Assembly: GCF_900100045.1 (NCBI RefSeq)
Contig: NZ_FNEA01000002.1
Span: 186,001 to 250,000 of the forward strand
DNA: 64,000 nt
DNA from: Paracoccus denitrificans
GTDB taxonomy: Bacteria; Pseudomonadota; Alphaproteobacteria; Rhodobacterales; Rhodobacteraceae
Reading direction: 5' to 3'
Part shown: piece by piece, positions 61,990 to 64,000 of the stretch
How the letters are laid out: the number at the start of each line of letters is the position of its first letter
Position numbering within the stretch: position 1 is the stretch's first letter
Notes under the pieces: model-generated
Told to the model about the DNA's origin: nothing
The model's database searches: none
Seen by the model: the letters and a program-made list of their open reading frames with translations, nothing else
Position numbers and translations under genes: made by a program

Positions 61990-62924
61990 ATCCACCCCCA
62001 TGCCAGGATATGCAGGAATACCGGCGCCGAGAAGACCAGGCTGTCCAGCCGGTCCAGGATGCCGCCATGGCCCTGGACCAGCGTGCCCCAGTCCTTGACG
62101 CCGCGGTCGCGCTTGATCGCCGACATGATGAGCCCGCCGAGCGTGCCGAAGCCGGTGACGGTCAGGGCGATCAGCCCCGCCTCCCACCACAGGAACGGCG
62201 TGATCGGCGTCAGCGCCATTCCCAGCGCCGTGGCGCTGAGCATGCCGCCGGCCAGCCCCTCGACCGTCTTGGAGGGCGAGACGCGCGGCGCCAGCAGGTG
62301 GCGGCCGATGCTCTTGCCCCAGACATATTGCAGCACGTCGGATGCCTGCACCACCAGGATCAGCCAGGCCACCAGCGTGAAGGCGCTGTAGCGATAGAAG
62401 GGAATGTCCAGCGTCAGGATCGCCGGGATATGCGAGACGCAATAGACGCAGACCATCAGCCCCCATTGCGTTTCCGAGACGCGGGTCAGGAAGCCCTGCA
62501 CCTCGCCCTTGAACACGGTCACGACCGGCAGCAGCAGGAAGCTGTAGACCGGGATCAGCAGCGCGGCAAAGACCGGCACCTCGAAATAGACCAGCAGGTA
62601 TTGCAGCGGCAGGATCAGGTAGAAGGCGATGGCCAGCCCGTCGTGGTCGTCGCGCCGCGTATGGGTGATGGTGGCGAATTCGCGCAGCGCCGCCATGGAA
62701 CACAGCGCGAAGAACAGCGTGATCGCCCCGGCGCCCAGCGTGAAGATCAGCGCCAGCACACCGATCATCACCCACCAGGCGCGGATGCGGTCGGCGAGGT
62801 TCTGCGCCGTGGGGCCGCCGACCCGCCCCGAGCGGATCAGGAACCGCGCCACCAGCGAGGCCAGGACCAGGAAGGCGAAGAGCCCGTAGAACACGAAGGC
62901 CGAGGGAGAGTAAAAGCGGTCCAT
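61986..62924 (-). CDS. cdsA: Phosphatidate cytidylyltransferase
   Basis: The 312-residue polytopic enzyme has the CDS signature near the C-terminus: AIKRDRGVKDWGTL and GHGGILDRLDS. SPSKTVEGLAGG lies upstream. It makes CDP-diacylglycerol from phosphatidate and CTP. It stands between plsC and the CDP-alcohol transferase gene, so three consecutive steps from lysophosphatidate to a finished phospholipid are encoded together. It may be a second, specialised CdsA rather than the housekeeping copy. Confidence 0.9.
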   Translation of the reverse strand: MDRFYSPSAFVFYGLFAFLVLASLVARFLIRSGRVGGPTAQNLADRIRAWWVMIGVLALIFTLGAGAITLFFALCSMAALREFATITHTRRDDHDGLAIAFYLILPLQYLLVYFEVPVFAALLIPVYSFLLLPVVTVFKGEVQGFLTRVSETQWGLMVCVYCVSHIPAILTLDIPFYRYSAFTLVAWLILVVQASDVLQYVWGKSIGRHLLAPRVSPSKTVEGLAGGMLSATALGMALTPITPFLWWEAGLIALTVTGFGTLGGLIMSAIKRDRGVKDWGTLVQGHGGILDRLDSLVFSAPVFLHILAWGWM

Positions 62925-62927
62925 GGC

Positions 62928-63560
62928 CTATGCCTTCGTGTCGGAGAGCGCCAGCATCGCGGCGGCGAGGCGTTGCAGGAAATCCTCGCGGCTCTCGCCG
63001 GTCTCGACCCGGATGGGGTTGCCGAAGCGGACGGCGCAGTTCAGCGGCACCGGCAGGAAGGCGCCCTTGGGCAGGATGCGGTCGAGGTTCAGGATCCAGG
63101 CCGGCACGATCTCGGCCTCGGGGACGGCGCGGGCCAGGTGGTAGATGCCGGATTTCAGCGGCAGGAGCCGGGCGTCGGTCAGGTTGCGCGTGCCCTCGGG
63201 AAAGAAGATCACGTCCTCGCCGCCGCGCAGCACCTGGGCAACGGTCTCGACGGGATCGGCGCGGCGGCTGGCCGGGTCGCGGTCGATCAGCACGGCGCGA
63301 AACACCTGATGGGCGATCCAGCGGCGTATGGCCGAGCGTTCCCAGTAATCGGCGCCGGCGACCGGGCGGGTGCGCAGCCGGTGCGGCTTGGGCAGCGCCG
63401 ACCACAGCGCGACGAAATCGGCATGGCTGACATGGTTCGCGACCAGGATGCGCGGTGCGGCGCCCGGCGGCGGCAGGTCGATGGCGCGCAGGCTGATGAG
63501 GATGCGCGCCGTCGCAACCAGTCCCGCGCGGGTCAGTCTTGCCGGAATCGTCGCCGTCAT
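62928..63560 (-). CDS. plsC: 1-acyl-sn-glycerol-3-phosphate acyltransferase family protein
   Basis: The 210-residue acyltransferase has the H-x4-D catalytic motif NHVSHADF (about residues 42-49) and the acceptor motif FFPEGTRNL (about 119-127). One hydrophobic N-terminal segment may anchor it. It acylates lysophosphatidate or a related lysolipid. It is the first gene of the plsC-cdsA-CDP-alcohol transferase operon, with a three-base gap to cdsA. Confidence 0.88.
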   Translation of the reverse strand: MTATIPARLTRAGLVATARILISLRAIDLPPPGAAPRILVANHVSHADFVALWSALPKPHRLRTRPVAGADYWERSAIRRWIAHQVFRAVLIDRDPASRRADPVETVAQVLRGGEDVIFFPEGTRNLTDARLLPLKSGIYHLARAVPEAEIVPAWILNLDRILPKGAFLPVPLNCAVRFGNPIRVETGESREDFLQRLAAAMLALSDTKA

Positions 63561-63686
63561 CGGGTGCCTTCGCTCAACCTGTCCTTGCAGGTTCTGGCAC
63601 GAAACCGCAACCGGACGGAAGGGCGCGGCGCGCGCTTTTTTCCGTCCTGCGGGGCCGCGGCACCCCCTGTCGCGCGGCGGGCCGCC

Positions 63687-63863
63687 TCATTCCAGCCAGA
63701 GATCGCGCAGCAGCGATTGCGCCAGATGGTCCACCGAGCCGCCGTCGATGCGCACGCAGCGCTCGTGGCCGGCATAGGATACGCGGATGGTGTCGCCGCT
63801 GACCTCGTATTCGCCCGAAACGAGCGCCCCCTTGCGGCCGGTAAGGATGACTTTGCCTTTCAT
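63687..63863 (-). CDS. Small protein of unknown function
   Basis: The 58-residue protein begins MKGKVILTGRKGALVSGEYEV, reads like a small beta-rich domain (GDTIRVSYAGHERCVRIDGG), and ends in a short amphipathic helix (HLAQSLLRDLWLE). AGGAAGGAGCAGGGAC precedes the ATG. I do not recognise the family. It lies 126 bases upstream of plsC on the same strand. Confidence 0.65.
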   Translation of the reverse strand: MKGKVILTGRKGALVSGEYEVSGDTIRVSYAGHERCVRIDGGSVDHLAQSLLRDLWLE

Positions 63864-64000
63864 TGTCCCTGCTCCTTCCTCCTTCCATACCAGCAGTCTG
63901 GGCGCAGGACCCGAGTCTGGGAAGTCCGACTTTTGGACAGGTTTTCCGACTGTGTGCCCGGGGCAACACCCCCCCCCATTCACCCTTTTTGGAGTGCTTT
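63864..64000. other. Right-edge non-coding sequence
   Basis: No gene is seen in the last 137 bases. A run of nine C lies at 63969-63977. This stretch may hold the promoter of the small gene at 63863 and of a gene beyond the edge. Confidence 0.4.

Noticed and set aside
1..64000. CRISPR arrays, insertion sequences, rRNA and tRNA genes
   Set aside because: I looked for regularly spaced repeats, transposase motifs with terminal repeats, and cloverleaf or TTCGA-type tRNA signatures in the intergenic regions and found none that holds up.

Overview
The window is GC-rich (my estimate is the upper 60s percent) and densely coded, with many ATGA/GTGA stop-start overlaps. Several things point to an alphaproteobacterium of the Rhodobacteraceae, most probably Paracoccus: an F0 operon without F1 genes, a complete RcGTA-type gene transfer agent cluster next to cysE, a DnaA-like plasmid-type replication module, and a bioBFDAGC operon followed by a BioR-type regulator. 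Core genes (F0, fabF, ilvD, pyrD, the GTA) lie on both sides of the parAB/rep module. The replicon is therefore best read as a chromid or second chromosome, or a chromosome with an integrated plasmid origin; the sequence alone cannot separate these.

Layout. 1-2.8 kb: 3' end of a thiolase gene and a fadB-type multifunctional gene. 2.9-6.1 kb: PfkB-family (adenosine) kinase, nth, a DNA alkyltransferase and an OmpA-type lipoprotein. 6.3-8.9 kb: atpI-atpB-atpE-b'-b (minus strand). 9.1-13.5 kb: ArsR-type regulator, periplasmic 5'-nucleotidase, DUF952-pyrD, cysE. 13.6-28.2 kb: gene transfer agent cluster read right to left (g1 terminase small subunit to g15 tail-tip protein plus a DUF2793 gene), uninterrupted. 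28.5-30.9 kb: mltG and fabF. 31.0-36.6 kb: five-gene acyl-CoA degradation operon resembling isoleucine/tiglyl-CoA catabolism, with a divergent AraC-type regulator. 37.7-42.4 kb: HTH protein, parB, parA, a probable origin and a DnaA-like initiator, with four copies of a CTTCCCCG-type palindrome. 42.5-48.8 kb: PepSY-like secreted protein, then the biotin operon and bioR. 48.9-56.9 kb: ThpR, then a lactate-utilisation cluster (lutABC, lactate permease, D-lactate dehydrogenase) with a divergent GntR regulator. 57-59 kb: gluconate permease and gluconokinase. 59.4-63.9 kb: ilvD and a phospholipid module (CDP-alcohol phosphotransferase-like, cdsA, plsC).

Regulatory DNA is unusually readable. I see putative BioR boxes before bioB and bioR, a perfect palindrome between dld and its GntR regulator, a GntR(LacI)-like operator before the gluconate genes, a tandem repeat of response-regulator type before the PepSY gene, and intrinsic terminators in front of GTA genes g1 and g3 that would need read-through for GTA expression. 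No tRNA, rRNA, insertion sequence or CRISPR array was recognised. All functional statements rest on reading the proteins and motifs by eye, without database searches.
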